Of a stretch of DNA of 64,000 bases, positions 26,911-36,192 are shown piece by piece. This stretch comes from Aurantimonas sp. 22II-16-19i (GTDB lineage: Bacteria; Pseudomonadota; Alphaproteobacteria; Rhizobiales; Rhizobiaceae). The notes below the pieces were generated by a model. That model saw nothing but the letters and a program-made list of their open reading frames with translations, was not told the DNA's origin and did not search any database. Within the stretch, counting starts at the first letter, position 1, and the number at the start of each line of letters is the position of its first letter. The stretch covers positions 62,001-126,000 of the forward strand of contig NZ_AQQS01000012.1 in NCBI RefSeq assembly GCF_002088275.1. Reading direction: 5' to 3'. Position numbers and translations under genes: made by a program.

Positions 26911-28211
26911 TTGGCCCGCTCCAGAAGCGCGAAGAAGAATCCGTCGGTGCCGGTGAGGCGAGGCGTCATGGTGAGGACGGTCCCACCCGCCAGCGTCTCG
27001 ATCCGGCAGCGCCCGGCGCCGCCCGGCACCATGGCGTCCCACCGTGCGCCGGCGTCGGCGACCACGAACCCCTTGTCCGGGTGGCGCTCGAGGCAGGCGG
27101 CGATGCGGGCGGCGTTCTCTTCTGCGAGGAGCGAGCAGGTGACATAGGCGAGCCGGCCGCCGGGCCGCACGAAGCGGACGGCGCGGTCGAGCACCGCGTC
27201 CTGCTCTTCCAGTCGCTTGGAAAGCGCGGTCTCGGACAGGCGCCACTTGGCGTCCGGCCGGCGCCGCCAGGTGCCCGAGCCGGTGCAGGGCGCATCGACG
27301 AGGACGAGGTCCATGCGGCCGAACAGGCCCGCCATGTCCTCACGCGGATCGTGGACCTGGACGTTGCGGGCGCCGGCGCGCGACAGCCGCTCGTGGATCG
27401 GCGCGAGCCGGTGGCGGTCGCTGTCGGCGGCATGCACCTGGCCGCTGTTCTCCATCATCGCCGCGAGCGCCAGGGACTTGCCGCCGGCCCCGGCGCAGAG
27501 GTCGAGCACCTGTTCGCCGGGGGCGGCCCCCGCGAGAAGCGCCGCGAGCTGCGAGCCCTCGTCCTGGATCTCGAACCAGCCCTTCTGGAAGCCCGCCTCG
27601 ATCTGGACGTTGGGGTGGCGGCCGGAGCCGGCGATGGCGGCGATCCGCACGGCTTGCGGCGGGAGGTCGCCCGGCCGGGCGTCGAAGGGCGCCAGCGCCT
27701 TCACCACCTTGTCGCGGTCGGCCTTCAGCGTGTTGACCCTGAGGTCCAGCGGCGGGCGCTCGCCGAGCGCCGCCGCCTCGCCCGCCCAGCCCTCGCCGAG
27801 GGAGGCCGCAAGGCGCTCGCCCAGCCAGTCCGGCACGTCGGCGGCGACGGCCGCGGGAGCCTCGGAGAGATCGGCCGCGAGAAAGCGCTGGAGCTGACCC
27901 TGCGTCGGCATCGCAGGCGCGAACCGGTCGCCCTCGAGGGCTGCGGCGAGCGCGTCCGGCGTCATGCCGAGACCCTCGATCGCCGCCGAAAACACCAGCG
28001 CGGCGGCGCCGTCGTCGCCCATGCGAAAGCCGAAGGAGCGCTTTCTGCGCAGGGCGTCGTAGACGAGATTGCCGATCGCCGCCCGGTCGCCGGAGCCGGC
28101 GAAGCGGTGGGAAAGGCCCCAGTCCTTCAAGGCATCGGCGACCGGCCGGCGGCGCGCCTCCATGTCCTCCAGCACCTCGATCGCGGCGGCGAGACGGCCT
28201 CCTAGGCGCAT
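26907..28211 (-). CDS. rsmB: 16S rRNA m5C methyltransferase RsmB family
   Basis: 434 residues. N-terminal NusB-like RNA-binding domain (RRRPVADALKDWGLSHRFAGSGDRA region, residues about 10-130), then the Rossmann methyltransferase with the SAM motif LDLCAGAGGKSLALAA. Motif IV DAPCTGSGTWRR and motif VI YVTCSLL carry the two cysteines of the m5C mechanism. It probably methylates C967 of 16S rRNA or an equivalent site; RsmB-like paralogues are common in Hyphomicrobiales, so the exact position is inferred. First gene of a coupled unit with tspO. Confidence 0.9.
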   Translation of the reverse strand: MRLGGRLAAAIEVLEDMEARRRPVADALKDWGLSHRFAGSGDRAAIGNLVYDALRRKRSFGFRMGDDGAAALVFSAAIEGLGMTPDALAAALEGDRFAPAMPTQGQLQRFLAADLSEAPAAVAADVPDWLGERLAASLGEGWAGEAAALGERPPLDLRVNTLKADRDKVVKALAPFDARPGDLPPQAVRIAAIAGSGRHPNVQIEAGFQKGWFEIQDEGSQLAALLAGAAPGEQVLDLCAGAGGKSLALAAMMENSGQVHAADSDRHRLAPIHERLSRAGARNVQVHDPREDMAGLFGRMDLVLVDAPCTGSGTWRRRPDAKWRLSETALSKRLEEQDAVLDRAVRFVRPGGRLAYVTCSLLAEENAARIAACLERHPDKGFVVADAGARWDAMVPGGAGRCRIETLAGGTVLTMTPRLTGTDGFFFALLERAK

Positions 28212-28503
28212 CGCCCCGACCTCGCCTCAATTTCCGTTCGTGCCGTCATCCTGTCGCCCTGCCGCTGTCTGCCCGGCGCCATCCGGCGCGGGTCGAAGGG
28301 GCAGGCTGTATCACCGCAGGGGAGGGCCGGGCAAATCCGGTGCGGCCGCCTCGGTCGACCGAGCCTGCCGCAGGGCTTCGCCCGACCGCGTCGATGGCCA
28401 CTCCCATGGGGATAGACGCGTCCCGGCGCTTGCCCGCGCGGACCCTGCGACCTAAGCCGGACCGACAGCCCGCTCCTTCCCGCCCCCGAACGCGCCGAGC
28501 CCC

Positions 28504-29307
28504 ATGGATTTTTCCCTCGCCACCTGGAACATCAACTCCGTGCGCCTGAGGATCGGGCTCGTCGAGCGGTTCCTGAAGGAGCACCAGCCGGACGTCCTGT
28601 GCCTGCAGGAGACCAAGTGCCCGAACGACCAGTTCCCCGAGAAGGCGTTCCGGGCGATGGGCTACGGCCACGTCGCGATCCATGGCCAGAAGGGCTATCA
28701 CGGCGTTGCGACGATCTCGAAGCTGCCCTTCGAGGACATCGTCCGGCAGGATTTCTGTGCCGTCGGCGATGCGCGGCACCTGTCGACGCGGATCGCGGTG
28801 GCGGGCCGGAAGGTCCGTGTCCACAATCTCTACGTTCCGGCCGGCGGCGACGAGCCCGACCCGGAGATCAATCCGAAGTTCCGCCACAAGCTCGATTTCG
28901 TCGAGGAGCTGCGGCGCACGGATGCCAATGGCGAGGAGGGCGTCTCGGCGCTCCTGTGCGGCGACCTCAACATCGCGCCGCTGGAGACCGACGTGTGGTC
29001 CCACAAGCAGCTCCTGAAGATCGTCTCCCACACGCCCGTCGAGACCGAAGGGCTCGTCACCGCCCAGGAAGAGGGCAACTGGACCGACCTGATGCGGGTG
29101 CATTTCCCGCCCGAGGAGGTGCTGTTCACCTGGTGGAGCTACCGGGCCAAGGACTGGGCCACCTCCAACCGGGGTCGCCGCCTCGACCATGTGTGGGGCT
29201 CGGCCGACATGGCGCCGGCGCTGTCGAAGGTGGAGATCCTCGCCGAGGCGCGGGGCTGGGAGAAGCCCTCCGACCACGTGCCGGTGATCGCCCGGTTCGT
29301 GCTGTAG
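28504..29307 (+). CDS. xth: Exodeoxyribonuclease III (AP endonuclease)
   Basis: 267 residues of the exonuclease III / APE1 family acting in base excision repair. Seen: MDFSLATWNINSVRLR (metal-binding Asn), LCLQETKC (catalytic Glu), the HNLYVPAGGDEPD loop, LCGDLNIAP (Asp-Asn pair), RRLDHVWGS and the final catalytic SDHVPVIA. All active-site residues are present. The start ATG at 28504 opens the first conserved strand. The 292-base upstream gap contains nothing recognisable. Convergent with the cyclic-nucleotide-binding gene. Confidence 0.96.
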   Translation: MDFSLATWNINSVRLRIGLVERFLKEHQPDVLCLQETKCPNDQFPEKAFRAMGYGHVAIHGQKGYHGVATISKLPFEDIVRQDFCAVGDARHLSTRIAVAGRKVRVHNLYVPAGGDEPDPEINPKFRHKLDFVEELRRTDANGEEGVSALLCGDLNIAPLETDVWSHKQLLKIVSHTPVETEGLVTAQEEGNWTDLMRVHFPPEEVLFTWWSYRAKDWATSNRGRRLDHVWGSADMAPALSKVEILAEARGWEKPSDHVPVIARFVL

Positions 29308-29344
29308 GTCGCTCGCCGGGACCTGCCGCCCGTCGGCGTCCGCC

Positions 29345-29797
29345 TCAGCTGAAGCGCCCCTCCAGCCGCTCGATGTCGGCGAGCATCGCTTCGAGCTCGT
29401 CGCGGATGCGCTGGTGCAGGGCGGCGGTGAATTCCGGATACTCTTCCAGCATGCGCCGGAACAGCGGGCGCGAGATGCGAATCATCTCGCAGTCGGTCTC
29501 GGTGCGGGCGCTGGCCGGCCGCGTCGTCTCGGTGATCAGGCAGAGTTCGCCGAGCAGCGTGCCGGGCCCGTGGCGCGACAGCACCCTGGCATCCTCGCCG
29601 CGCCCGTGGATCAGCGCCACCTCGCCGCTGGCGATGACGAAGCCGGCATCGGCGCGGGCGCTCTCACGGAACACGAATTCGCCCGCCCGCAGCCGCCGGT
29701 GCTCGGCGCCGAAGGCCAGGAGCCGCAGCTGGTCGGTCTGAAGCTCGTCGAAGAGCCGGACCTTGCGGAGGATGGCGATGTCGCTCTCGAGGCTCAT
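29345..29797 (-). CDS. Stand-alone cyclic nucleotide-binding-domain protein
   Basis: 150 residues: a short helix (SLESDIAILRKVRLFDEL), then a Crp/Fnr-type cNMP-binding beta-roll with the phosphate-binding-cassette-like region LLGELCLITETTRPASARTE, and a C-terminal helical tail (LHQRIRDELEAMLADIERLEGRF). There is no helix-turn-helix, so it is not a Crp-type transcription factor. The GE...R-A pattern needed for cAMP contact (GELCLI...RPASART) is present. Start ATG 29797; longer forms upstream lack support. Probable small signal-sensing protein, partner unknown. Confidence 0.85.
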   Translation of the reverse strand: MSLESDIAILRKVRLFDELQTDQLRLLAFGAEHRRLRAGEFVFRESARADAGFVIASGEVALIHGRGEDARVLSRHGPGTLLGELCLITETTRPASARTETDCEMIRISRPLFRRMLEEYPEFTAALHQRIRDELEAMLADIERLEGRFS

Positions 29798-29983
29798 GGT
29801 TGCGGCGTACCGATCTTCTCCTGCCCCGAGGTGCAGCGTCGTGTTGCGGGTCCGCGGCCCCGCCCGCATTAACCATCACGATGGCTGCAAGCGGCGAATG
29901 ACAGGCGGTGGCCGCAGCGGCGCGGCGACGTTATCGTGAACGGGATTGGTAGAGGAAGGGTGAACGTCGAGGCAAGCATCATG

Positions 29984-29996
29984 TGACGTAACGTCA
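29984..29996. promoter_or_regulatory. Perfect palindrome TGACGT-A-ACGTCA
   Basis: A 13-base perfect palindrome lies in the 296-base gap between the CenR-like gene (ends 30094) and the start of the cyclic-nucleotide-binding-domain gene (29797). It is a possible operator for the latter; no -35/-10 pair next to it is convincing. Confidence 0.35.
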
Positions 29997-30093
29997 GAAA
30001 TGCACCGAAGGTCCGGCGGCAGCGGCGCACGCAGCCACCTCCCGCAGGGAGGCGCCGCCGCGCACGGGCCGACCTTGCCAGTGGGCGGCAGCG

Positions 30094-30777
30094 TCAGGGC
30101 ATCAGCTTGTAGCCGCCCGATTCGGTCACCAGCAGCCGCGCATTGGAGGGATCGGGCTCGATCTTCTGGCGCAGCCGGTAGACGTGGGTCTCCAGCGTAT
30201 GGGTGGTGACGCCGGAATTGTAGCCCCACACCTCTTCCAGGAGCACGTCGCGGGTGATCACCTTGCGGTCCGCCCGGTAGAGATAGCGGATGATCGCCGT
30301 CTCCTTCTCCGTCAGCCGGATCTTGCCGCCCTTCTCGTCGACCAGCACCTTCTGGCTCGGCTTGAAGACGTAGGGCCCGACCTGGAAGGTCGCGTCCTCG
30401 CTCTGCTCGTGCTGGCGCAGCTGCGCCCTGATCCGGGCGAGCAGCACCGCGAAGCGGAACGGCTTGGTGACGTAGTCGTTGGCCCCGGCCTCGAGGCCGA
30501 GGATCGTGTCGGAATCGGCGTCCTGTGCCGTCAGGATGATGATCGGCGCCTTGAAGCCGCCCTTGCGCAGGACCTTCACGGCCTCGCGCCCGTCCATGTC
30601 CGGCAGGCCGACATCCATCACGACGAGGTCGATCAGGCCGCCGCGTGCCGCGGCAACGCCCTTGGCAGCCGTATTCTCCTGCAGGACATTGAATTCCTCA
30701 TGCAGGGACAGCTGCTCGGCCAGCGTCTCTCTCAGGTCATCGTCGTCATCGACGATCAATATGCTTCTCGCGCTCAT
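30094..30777 (-). CDS. cenR: OmpR-family response regulator, CenR-like
   Basis: 227 residues: receiver domain (residues 1-118) with the acidic pocket VDDDDDL, phospho-acceptor in VVMDVGLPDMDG, and Lys in VTKPFRFAVLLARIRAQL; then a winged-helix OmpR DNA-binding domain (EKETAIIRYLYR, VWGYNSGVTTHTLETHVYRLRQKIE). The segment LRQHEQSEDATFQVGPYVFKP and the ending matter: they resemble CenR, the envelope-related regulator of Caulobacter and other alphaproteobacteria. No histidine kinase lies next to it. I chose ATG 30777 (MSARSILIVDDD). A CCTCCC/GGGAGG hairpin (30038-30052) may terminate it. Symbol assigned from resemblance only. Confidence 0.85.
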   Translation of the reverse strand: MSARSILIVDDDDDLRETLAEQLSLHEEFNVLQENTAAKGVAAARGGLIDLVVMDVGLPDMDGREAVKVLRKGGFKAPIIILTAQDADSDTILGLEAGANDYVTKPFRFAVLLARIRAQLRQHEQSEDATFQVGPYVFKPSQKVLVDEKGGKIRLTEKETAIIRYLYRADRKVITRDVLLEEVWGYNSGVTTHTLETHVYRLRQKIEPDPSNARLLVTESGGYKLMP

Positions 30778-30860
30778 CCCCAACCGCAGTTCGCGTGACA
30801 CCAATATTGCGGGCTCGCCCGCCCCGATCGTCGGCGGATTGATTGTAACATAGGGACTTC

Positions 30861-31451
30861 GTGGCTAGGACAACACTGTTGCAGAATCGCAATGTCGAAG
30901 TGGCGCCACCCGTGACGATCGATCGCATCATCATTCGCCGCAAGCCGGGCGAGGAAAGGCGCGGCATTCTCGCCGCCGGATCGTTCCGCATCCCCTGCGC
31001 GCTGGGGCGTTCCGGCACGACGATCGTCAAGCGCGAGGGCGATGGCGCGACGCCGGTCGCCGCCATGGCCGCCACCGAAATCTGGTTCCGCGGCGGGACC
31101 CGCGGTGATCGCATGGCCCGGCCGAAGAGCGCTCTTCCCGTCCGCCGCGTGCGCCCCGGCGTCGACGGCTGGTGCGACGCGCCGGCCCACGCCGCCTACA
31201 ACCGCCACGTCCGCCTGCCGTTTCCCGCCAGCGCCGAGAGCCTTGCGCGCGACGACCGGCTCTACGACGTCGTCGTCGTCCTCGACTGGAACTACCGCCG
31301 CCGCGCCCGCGGCCGCGGCAGCGCCATCTTCTTCCATGTCGCCAAACCCGGCCATCCCCCGACCGAGGGCTGCATCGCCATCGCGCCCTGCGACATGGCG
31401 AAGCTCGCACCCTTCCTCACCCGCAGGACGCGGCTCGTCGTCCAGCGTTGA
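30861..31451 (+). CDS. L,D-transpeptidase YkuD-fold protein
   Basis: About 196 residues with the YkuD catalytic signature HVAKPGHPPTEGCIAI (His ... Gly-Cys) near the C-terminus and the upstream substrate-side motif PCALGRSGTTIVKREGDGATP. Such enzymes make 3-3 peptidoglycan cross-links or anchor proteins; this short form has no signal peptide or LysM domain visible, so localisation is uncertain. It is divergent from the CenR-like envelope regulator, 83 bases apart, which fits a cell-envelope link. Start GTG 30861 follows AGGGA; GTG at 30912 is an alternative. Confidence 0.85.
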   Translation: MARTTLLQNRNVEVAPPVTIDRIIIRRKPGEERRGILAAGSFRIPCALGRSGTTIVKREGDGATPVAAMAATEIWFRGGTRGDRMARPKSALPVRRVRPGVDGWCDAPAHAAYNRHVRLPFPASAESLARDDRLYDVVVVLDWNYRRRARGRGSAIFFHVAKPGHPPTEGCIAIAPCDMAKLAPFLTRRTRLVVQR

Positions 31452-31665
31452 CCGGCGTTGGCGGGAGAGGTCCGCAGGGGCGCTGAGGCGCTCTCCCAGG
31501 CGGCGGCTCCGCCGGTTGCTGCAGAGGGAGTGCGTTCAGGCCTAAGCGTTAAATCTCGCCCTGCCGGGCCGTCTCCTGCAACCCGAACCCGATCGACGAG
31601 TTCCGTCCTCTGGAACAGTTACAATCCAGCCGCGCCCTGCGCCGGCCGAATTGCGAGGACGGACC

Positions 31666-33981
31666 ATGGATCGCTCAGAAAACACCGACAAGCCGATCAT
31701 CGAGCCCTATGACGAGCCGTCCGGCGGCTGGGGTTCCGTGAAGTCGCTGGTGTCCAAGGCCAACCAGGAGGGGCTGCTCGCCTCGACCGTCTGGGCGACG
31801 CTGCAGAACCAGAACAAGCCCGACGGCTACCAGTGCGTCTCCTGCTCCTGGGCCAAGCCCGCCGACCCCAAAGCGTTCGAATATTGCGAGAACGGCGCCA
31901 AGGCGACGATGTGGGAGATCACCGCCAAGCGCTGCGACCGGGACTTCTTCGCCAGGCACCGGGTGTCGGAACTCCTCGAATGGACCGACCACGACCTCGA
32001 GAAGCAGGGTCGCCTGACCACCCCGATGAAATACGACAAGACGCTCGACCAGTATGTCCCGATCAAGTGGACCGACGCGTTCCGCGAGATCGGCGAGGAG
32101 CTGAAGGCTCTCGATCCGAAGTCGGTGGTCTTCTACGTCTCCGGCCGCGCCGCGCTGGAGACGTCGCACATGTGGCAGCTCTTCGCCCGGATCTACGGCT
32201 CGAACAACCTGCCGGATTCCTCCAACATGTGCCACGAGTCGACCTCGGTCGGCCTGCCGGAATCGATCGGCTCTCCCGTCGGCACGGTGACGCTGGCCGA
32301 CTTCGACGTCTGCGACATGATGTTCTTCTTCGGCCACAACACCGGCACCAACGCCCCGCGCCTGCTCCACTGGGTCCAGCAGGCGAGGAAGCGCGGCGCC
32401 CCGGTCATCACCTTCAATCCGGTGCTCGAGCGCGGGCTGATGCGCTTCAAGAACCCGCAGAGCCCGGTCGAGATGCTCTCCCCCGGCGAGGGCACGAAAA
32501 TGTCCAGCGACTACTATCAGGTGAAGGGCGGCGGCGACGTCGCCGCCATGACCGGTATCGCCAAGGCCGTCTTCGCCCTCGACGACGCGGCGAAGGTGTC
32601 CGGCGGCAAGCGAGTGCTCGACGTCGGCTTCATCGAGGAGCACTGCCACGGCTTCGACGAGTTCGAATCCTTCGTGCGGGCCGCCGACTGGGACGAGATC
32701 GTCCGCTGCTCGGGCCTGCCGCGGGCCGAGCTCGAACATGTCGGCCGGGTCTATTCCAAGGCCGACAAGGTCATCGGCAATTACGGCATGGGCCTCACCC
32801 AGCACCGGCACGGCATCGAGAACGTCCAGATGCTGGTGAATCTCCTCCTGATGCGGGGCATGATGGGCAAGACGGGCGCCGGCATCTCGCCGATCCGCGG
32901 CCATTCCAACGTGCAGGGGCAGCGCACCGTCGGCATCACCGAGAAGCTCGAGCTGATCCCGGTCGAGAAGTTCGAGGAGTTCTACGGCTTCACGGTGCCC
33001 AAGGAGAAGGGTCTCGACACGGTCGAGGCCTGCGAGGGGATGCTCGACGGCTCGGTGAAGGGCTTCGTCTGCCTCGGCGGCAATTTCTCGCGGGCAGTCC
33101 CCGATACGGCGCGCATCGAGGAGGCCTGGCGCAAGATGCGCCTCAATGTCCAGATCTCCACGAAGCTCAACCGCAACCATCTCCTCACCTGCGAGAAGAC
33201 CTACATCCTGCCCTGCATCAGCCGGCTGGAGCGCGATGCCCAGGGCGGCGTCGACCAGGTCGTGTCGATGGAGGATTCGACCGCCTGCATCCACGCCTCC
33301 TATGGCAAGACCGAGCCGGCCTCACGCGAGCTCCTGTCGGAGCCGAAGATCACCGCCGAACTCGCCAAGGCGACCGTCGCCGGCAAGTCGACGGTGCCGT
33401 GGGACGAATGGGTCGCCGACTACAGCCTCGTGCGCGACGCGATCGAGCGGGCCTATCCGGACGACTTCAAGAACTTCAACGCCCGGATGGGGACCCCCGG
33501 CGGCTTCCACCGCGACATCGGCGCCACGAAACGCGAATGGCGCACCGAGACGAAGAAGGCGAACTTCCTCGTCCCCGAGAGCTTCGACGTCGATCCGGAC
33601 ATCGACACGACGCGGCCCGACGTCCTGAAGCTCATCACCATCCGCTCCAACGACCAGTTCAACACCACCGTCTACGGCTATGACGACCGCCTGCGCGGCA
33701 TCAAGGGCACGCGGATGGTGATCCTGATGAACGAGGCGGACATGCGCCGGCTCGGCCTGACGGACGCGGACCGGGTGGACATCGAGACCCACTGCGACGA
33801 CGACGTGCCGCGGCGGGTGGAGAACTACCGCGTCCATGCCTGGCCGCTGCCGAAGGGCAACTGCGCGGGCTACTATCCCGAGCTGAACGCGCTCGTGCCG
33901 CTCTGGCACCACTCCCGCCGGGCCCATGTGCCGGCGGCGAAATCCGTCCCGGTGCGGATCCTGAAGCGGGCGGCTGGGTGA
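31666..33981 (+). CDS. FdhF/YdeP-family molybdopterin oxidoreductase
   Basis: 771 residues, molybdopterin-bis-guanine dinucleotide family. The N-terminus lacks the full CxxCxxxC cluster motif and shows QCVSCSW at 56-62, as in the YdeP branch. Molybdopterin-domain landmarks are NMCHESTSVG, FFFGHNTGTNAPR, GNYGMGLTQHRHGIENVQML and IRGHSNVQGQRTVGI, and the C-terminal cofactor-binding domain is at about 640-760 (RSNDQFNTTVYGYDDRL). Cytoplasmic; physiological electron donor unknown, since YdeP in E. coli is tied to acid tolerance and not to proven formate oxidation. The usual partner fdhD is not next to it here. Start ATG 31666 follows GCGAGGACGG. Confidence 0.92.
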   Translation: MDRSENTDKPIIEPYDEPSGGWGSVKSLVSKANQEGLLASTVWATLQNQNKPDGYQCVSCSWAKPADPKAFEYCENGAKATMWEITAKRCDRDFFARHRVSELLEWTDHDLEKQGRLTTPMKYDKTLDQYVPIKWTDAFREIGEELKALDPKSVVFYVSGRAALETSHMWQLFARIYGSNNLPDSSNMCHESTSVGLPESIGSPVGTVTLADFDVCDMMFFFGHNTGTNAPRLLHWVQQARKRGAPVITFNPVLERGLMRFKNPQSPVEMLSPGEGTKMSSDYYQVKGGGDVAAMTGIAKAVFALDDAAKVSGGKRVLDVGFIEEHCHGFDEFESFVRAADWDEIVRCSGLPRAELEHVGRVYSKADKVIGNYGMGLTQHRHGIENVQMLVNLLLMRGMMGKTGAGISPIRGHSNVQGQRTVGITEKLELIPVEKFEEFYGFTVPKEKGLDTVEACEGMLDGSVKGFVCLGGNFSRAVPDTARIEEAWRKMRLNVQISTKLNRNHLLTCEKTYILPCISRLERDAQGGVDQVVSMEDSTACIHASYGKTEPASRELLSEPKITAELAKATVAGKSTVPWDEWVADYSLVRDAIERAYPDDFKNFNARMGTPGGFHRDIGATKREWRTETKKANFLVPESFDVDPDIDTTRPDVLKLITIRSNDQFNTTVYGYDDRLRGIKGTRMVILMNEADMRRLGLTDADRVDIETHCDDDVPRRVENYRVHAWPLPKGNCAGYYPELNALVPLWHHSRRAHVPAAKSVPVRILKRAAG

Positions 33982-34083
33982 GCCTGGGCTTCGCGATCTG
34001 AGATTAGGGGCGGCTAATCCGTCGAGGGCAGAGGGGGGTAACTCGGCGCTACCCTCAAGAAGCGACAGAACTCGGTCCGGCCC

Positions 34084-34353
34084 CTACCGACGCCCCATCT
34101 TCAACAGCCGCGAGATGATGAACACCGGCACGACGATCGCGGCGCCGAGGAGGAAGTAGTAGACCGCCCGCTCGACCGAGCCGAACAGCGAGCGCCACGC
34201 CCATTCGACCGAGCGGATGACCCAGTCGATGATGTCGTGGGGGTTCCAGTTCAGCCATGAGAGGATGAACCCGACGAGGATCGAGATCAGGATCAGCCGG
34301 ATGGCGACGCCGATCGGCGAGCCTCCGAGGATCTGGTTGATGCGCTCGGACAT
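34084..34353 (-). CDS. DUF6460-type small membrane protein
   Basis: 89 residues with two predicted membrane helices: GVAIRLILISILVGFILSWLNW, then a short amphipathic WRSLFGSVERAV and AVYYFLLGAAIVVPVFIISRLL, ending KMGRR (positive inside). The opening LGGSPIGVAIRL matches the DUF6460 family of alphaproteobacteria. Function unknown. Start ATG 34353. Sits tail-to-tail with the molybdoenzyme gene and downstream of the oxidoreductase gene on the same strand. Confidence 0.8.
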   Translation of the reverse strand: MSERINQILGGSPIGVAIRLILISILVGFILSWLNWNPHDIIDWVIRSVEWAWRSLFGSVERAVYYFLLGAAIVVPVFIISRLLKMGRR

Positions 34354-34474
34354 GGGCGGCGGTGTTCTCCGGGTGGTCGTCGTCCTTCGGCACCGCAGGT
34401 AGGCGGGATGCCGGCGGACTGCAAGTTCCCGCCCGCATCCCTTGTCCTCCCCCGAAGCAGGAAGGCGCTGCGCC

Positions 34475-35134
34475 TCACGGCCGCCAGGAGCCGTCCGGCA
34501 CCTCGACGTCGCGCTCCGCCGCCGCCAGTGCCACTTTCAGGCCGTCCCGATCGAGCGCCGCGCAATAGGCGGGCTTTGCCCGTTCGAACCGCCAGCTTTC
34601 CGCCAGACCGCCCGCATCGAACGGCTCGTAGCCGAGCTCGTCGGTGAGTTCCATGACGACCCGCTTGGCCTCGGCGTCGTCGCCGGCGATCGGCAGCGCC
34701 CGGCGCCCCGCCTCGCCGGCAGCCTTCGCGTCGCGGGGCAGCTCGACCGCCCGGATGGCATTGAAGGCCTTGACGATGCGGGCACCCGGCAGGTGCCGGG
34801 CGAGGCGCTCGCTGGTCGTCTCTGTATGGTCATCGAGTTCGCCGATCTGGCCGTCGCGCTGGGGGTAGTAGTTGTTGGCGTCCATGACGACCTTCCCCGC
34901 GAGCGCTGGCGCCGGCAGCGCGTCGAAGGCCGTCAGCGGCACGGCGACGAGGACGACGTCGCCGAAGGCCGCCGCCTCCTCGGCCGTGCCGGTCCGGCAG
35001 CCGAGGGTCGCCCCGGCGCTGAACAGCGTCTTCGGGTCGCGCGAGTTGCTGAGCATCACCTCATGGCCTCTCGCGATGGCGAGGGCCGCAAGATTCTGGC
35101 TGACGAAGCCGGCTCCGATCATTCCGATCCGCAT
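34475..35134 (-). CDS. NADPH-dependent F420 reductase-like Rossmann protein
   Basis: 219 residues. N-terminal dinucleotide fold (MRIGMIGAGFVSQNLAALA) followed by SNSRDPKTL, VLVAVPL, VVMDANNYYPQRDGQI and KAFNAI, the pattern of the F420-dependent NADP reductase-like family (also called npdG-like or NADPH-dependent reductases), which in proteobacteria use NADP(H) and unknown substrates. Start ATG 35134 opens the first beta strand. It is transcribed divergently from a LysR regulator 136 bases away, the classical layout for regulation by that protein. Confidence 0.85.
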   Translation of the reverse strand: MRIGMIGAGFVSQNLAALAIARGHEVMLSNSRDPKTLFSAGATLGCRTGTAEEAAAFGDVVLVAVPLTAFDALPAPALAGKVVMDANNYYPQRDGQIGELDDHTETTSERLARHLPGARIVKAFNAIRAVELPRDAKAAGEAGRRALPIAGDDAEAKRVVMELTDELGYEPFDAGGLAESWRFERAKPAYCAALDRDGLKVALAAAERDVEVPDGSWRP

Positions 35135-35270
35135 CGGTTGTCTCCTTGGCTTTGCGGGGCAGGGCAGGGTCGCCCATCGGCGTTCCCTGACGCCTCGTCG
35201 CCCATTTGATTGCGATCACCCCCATGATAAAGCTGCGCCTCATGCGCAAACTCGAAACCAGTGGTTTGGA

Positions 35271-36167
35271 ATGATCGACCGCCTCGCCAGCATGTCGGTC
35301 TTCGTGAAGGTCGCCGACAAGGGCTCCTTCGCCGCCGCTGCCGCAGAGCTCGACATGTCGGCGCAGATGGTCGGCAAGCACGTCGCGGCCCTCGAGGCGC
35401 GCCTCGGCGCCCGGCTGATCGCCCGCACGACCCGGCGCCAGAGCCTCACCGAACTCGGCCGCGCCTATCGCGACCAGTGCCGCGTCGTCCTCGCCGAGGC
35501 GGAAGCGGCCGACGCGCTGGCCGAGGATGTCGCCGCCGAGCCGCGTGGCCGGCTCCGGATCAACGCCTCCGTCACCTTCGGCAGCGCGTTCCTGGCGCCG
35601 CTCGTCCTCAGCTATGCCGAGCGCCATCCCAAGGTGGACGTCGATCTCGTCCTCGGCGACCGCCGGGTCGACCTGATCGAGGAGGGGTTCGACGCCGTCG
35701 TCCGAATCGGCGAGCTTGCCGATTCCTCGCTGATCGCCCGGCCGCTCGGGCCGTACCGTCTGGTCCTCGCCGCCGCGCCCGCCTATCTGGCCCAGAACGG
35801 CCGGCCGTCCCATCCGCGCGACCTTGCCGGACACGAGTGCCTCGTCTTCCTCGGATCGAGCGAGACCCGCAGCCACACATGGCGTTTCCGGCAAGAGGGC
35901 GAGGCGGAAGACGTGCGCGTCGCCGGCCGCCTGCGGATGAACGACACCCGCGCCATGCTCCACGCCGCCGAGGCGGGCGCCGGCATCGTCATGGGACCGG
36001 AAATGCTGATCGCGCCGCTCGTCGCCGCAGGCCGGCTGGAACGGCTGCTGCCGGGTTGGGACGCGCCGTCCTGGCCGATGCATGTCCTCTACGCCCCGGA
36101 CCGCCGGCCGACGGCGAAGCTGCGCGCCTTCCTGGACATGCTGGTCGAAGCGTTTCCCCGGCGGTGA
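35271..36167 (+). CDS. LysR-family transcriptional regulator
   Basis: 298 residues. N-terminal winged HTH (MIDRLASMSVFVKVADKGSF, SAQMVGKHVAALEARLGARL; residues 1-60) and a LysR effector-binding domain (about 90-295) with NASVTFGSAFLAPLVLSY and GIVMGPEMLIAPLVAAG. The VGKHVAALEARLGARL helix lacks the more usual S-Q-S-A-V-S recognition pattern and reads SAQMVGKHV. Start ATG 35271 follows GGTTTGGA. Probable regulator of the divergent oxidoreductase gene. Effector unknown. Confidence 0.93.
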   Translation: MIDRLASMSVFVKVADKGSFAAAAAELDMSAQMVGKHVAALEARLGARLIARTTRRQSLTELGRAYRDQCRVVLAEAEAADALAEDVAAEPRGRLRINASVTFGSAFLAPLVLSYAERHPKVDVDLVLGDRRVDLIEEGFDAVVRIGELADSSLIARPLGPYRLVLAAAPAYLAQNGRPSHPRDLAGHECLVFLGSSETRSHTWRFRQEGEAEDVRVAGRLRMNDTRAMLHAAEAGAGIVMGPEMLIAPLVAAGRLERLLPGWDAPSWPMHVLYAPDRRPTAKLRAFLDMLVEAFPRR

Positions 36168-36192
36168 CCCGCCGCGCTCCCGCTTGCCACTT

